The translations under genes and the position numbers were made by a program. Below the pieces are notes generated by a model. That model ran no database searches. It saw only the letters and a program-made list of their open reading frames with translations, and had not been told where the DNA came from. A stretch of 22,650 nucleotides of DNA from JADFMN01 sp964529975 (GTDB lineage Bacteria; Armatimonadota; Fimbriimonadia; Fimbriimonadales; Fimbriimonadaceae): positions 1 through 22,650 of the forward strand of contig CAZGXW010000048.1 in assembly GCA_964529975.1 (NCBI GenBank), in the 5' to 3' direction. Of this stretch, positions 21,621 to 22,650 are shown one piece after another; position 1 is the first letter of the stretch, and every line of letters begins with the position of its first letter.

Positions 21621-22157
21621 ATGTACAGGACTCTCCGCACCCTGCACAAGTGGATCGGGCTGTTCGCCTGCACCTTCCTAGCCCTGATCGCGTTCACGGG
21701 CTTTTTGTTGGCGATCAAGAAGCGTGTGGAATGGCTCCAGCCTGCGACGAGGGACGGTGCCGAGATCACATCGGCTGCTGAAGTGGTTCCGATGGAAGTG
21801 GCTTTCGCGGCTGCGCGAGAGGCAGGAGGCGAAGGGTTTGCGGAGTTTCGCAAGTTGGACCGAGTGGACTATCGCTCAAAGCAGAACGTCTACAAGTTCC
21901 GAAGTGAGGACGGCTTGAAAGAGGTCCAGGTGTGCGGCAAGACCGCGGCCGTGCTCAACGTCTCCCCGCGTCGCGACCAGTTGATGGAGAACATCCACGA
22001 CATGAACTTCTTCGCGCCGTGGGCGCACGCGTGGGTGCTGCCGGCGGTGGCTCTAGGCTTGTTCTTCCTGGGGGTCTCGGGCTGCGTGATGTTCTTCGTG
22101 CCAGTGTTCCGACGGTGGAAGTTCAAGAAGGGTGGCGGCACCCTGAAGCCGGGCTAG
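21621..22157 (+). CDS. Small PepSY-type two-helix membrane protein
   Basis: This 178-residue protein has an N-terminal membrane helix with the PepSY_TM-like motif TLHKWIGLFACTFLALIAFTGFLL (about 7-30). A soluble extracytoplasmic part of about 100 residues resembles a single PepSY domain (KFRSEDGLKEVQV). A C-terminal hairpin follows: NIHDMNFFAPWAHAWVLPAVALGLFFLGVSGCVMFF. PepSY_TM proteins are linked to iron reductases, siderophore systems or peptidase inhibition, but no metal partner is visible here. It begins 8 bases after the dipeptidase stop, so the two are likely co-transcribed. Its stop overlaps that of convergent ppa through CTAG. Confidence 0.75.
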   Translation: MYRTLRTLHKWIGLFACTFLALIAFTGFLLAIKKRVEWLQPATRDGAEITSAAEVVPMEVAFAAAREAGGEGFAEFRKLDRVDYRSKQNVYKFRSEDGLKEVQVCGKTAAVLNVSPRRDQLMENIHDMNFFAPWAHAWVLPAVALGLFFLGVSGCVMFFVPVFRRWKFKKGGGTLKPG

Positions 22158-22650
22158 CGGTCGGTCCGGAACTTCTCGATGATCTCGAGGGCCGCATCGC
22201 GGCCTTTCCAGCCCTTGATGTGGACGCTGGTGGCCTCTAACTGCTTGTAGACCTCGAAGAAGTGGGTGATCTCGATCAGCGTGTGCTGGTTGAGTTCCTC
22301 GCTCGATTGGCGGTAGCCGAACCGCGGGTCTTTGCTGGCAACGCAGAGGAGTTTCTCGTCTGGCTTGCCGTCGTCCTCCATCTGCATCACCCCGATCGGC
22401 TTGGCGTCGATCACCACTCCCGGGTAAGTGGGATGGGAGATCAGCACGAGGGCGTCCACAGGATCGCCGTCGAGGTACTTGGTCTGTGGCACGAACCCGT
22501 AGTCCCAAGGGTAGTGGAGCGGGGAATAGAGCACGCGGTCGAGGCGCATGACGCCGAGTTCGGGGTCCATCTCGTACTTGTTCGAACTCCCCCGGGGGAT
22601 CTCGATGATCACGTTGACCTCCTGCGGCGCGTTCTTCCCGATCGGCACGT
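22154..22650 (-). CDS. ppa: Inorganic pyrophosphatase (family I), 5' end cut by window edge
   Basis: This Mg2+-dependent enzyme hydrolyses pyrophosphate and pulls biosynthetic reactions forward. Visible hallmarks are VIIEIPRGSSNKYEMD, the YPWDYGFVPQT segment and the metal-binding LDGDPVDALV with its three aspartates. HFFEVYKQLE and the KGWKGRDAALEII end are also typical. A GTG at 22648 could be read as a start. However, family members have several residues before the PIGKNAP motif (commonly ending D-hydrophobic-P-I-G), so the true start is probably just outside the window. About 165 codons are visible. Confidence 0.95.
   Translation of the reverse strand, partial: VPIGKNAPQEVNVIIEIPRGSSNKYEMDPELGVMRLDRVLYSPLHYPWDYGFVPQTKYLDGDPVDALVLISHPTYPGVVIDAKPIGVMQMEDDGKPDEKLLCVASKDPRFGYRQSSEELNQHTLIEITHFFEVYKQLEATSVHIKGWKGRDAALEIIEKFRTDR

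Overview
The window is a gene-dense, high-GC bacterial chromosomal stretch with almost no non-coding space. It is mostly housekeeping genes plus one respiratory-type molybdoenzyme module. The mix (AtpZ-type F-ATPase operon, fused ispDF after a PIN-TRAM gene, zinc-finger-less TopA, frequent GTG starts, weak or absent Shine-Dalgarno sites) suggests a non-proteobacterial lineage such as Armatimonadota/Fimbriimonadia. That placement is a low-confidence impression, since no rRNA or marker comparison was possible. No mobile elements, CRISPR arrays, tRNA or rRNA genes were seen.

Layout. (1) 1-3478, minus strand: an F-type ATP synthase operon read right to left as atpZ, an AtpI-like membrane gene, atpB, atpE, atpF, atpH and atpA, with atpA cut by the left edge. 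(2) 3502-5676, plus: recG, divergent from the atp operon across only 23 bases. (3) 5673-9923, minus: a two-gene redox module. The first gene fuses a four-cluster ferredoxin domain to an NrfD-type quinone-reacting membrane domain. The second is a large molybdopterin oxidoreductase without a Tat signal. (4) 10010-10969, plus: a lipoprotein of six exact 48-residue NHL-like repeats, then a perfect 11-bp hairpin. (5) 11011-14382, minus: topA followed by a TauE/SafE-family permease. (6) 14383-14718: the only long intergenic region, holding a candidate topA promoter and two strong RNA-like folds. (7) 14719-17760, plus: a tight operon of PIN-TRAM membrane protein, ispDF and long-form hpf. (8) 17733-20061, minus: galK, a stand-alone LuxR-type DNA-binding protein, a terminator, then comF. 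(9) 20206-22157, plus: a PepV-like M20 dipeptidase and a small PepSY-type membrane protein. (10) 22154-22650, minus: inorganic pyrophosphatase, cut by the right edge.

Functionally, the atp operon and the NrfD-linked molybdoenzyme both belong to membrane bioenergetics. The operon at 14719-17760 joins RNA handling or membrane signalling, isoprenoid synthesis and ribosome hibernation. The most interesting items are the molybdoenzyme module of unknown substrate, the folded non-coding segment at 14502-14638, the exactly periodic propeller lipoprotein, and the unusual N-terminus of the ATP synthase b subunit. I found no clear undescribed multi-gene system.
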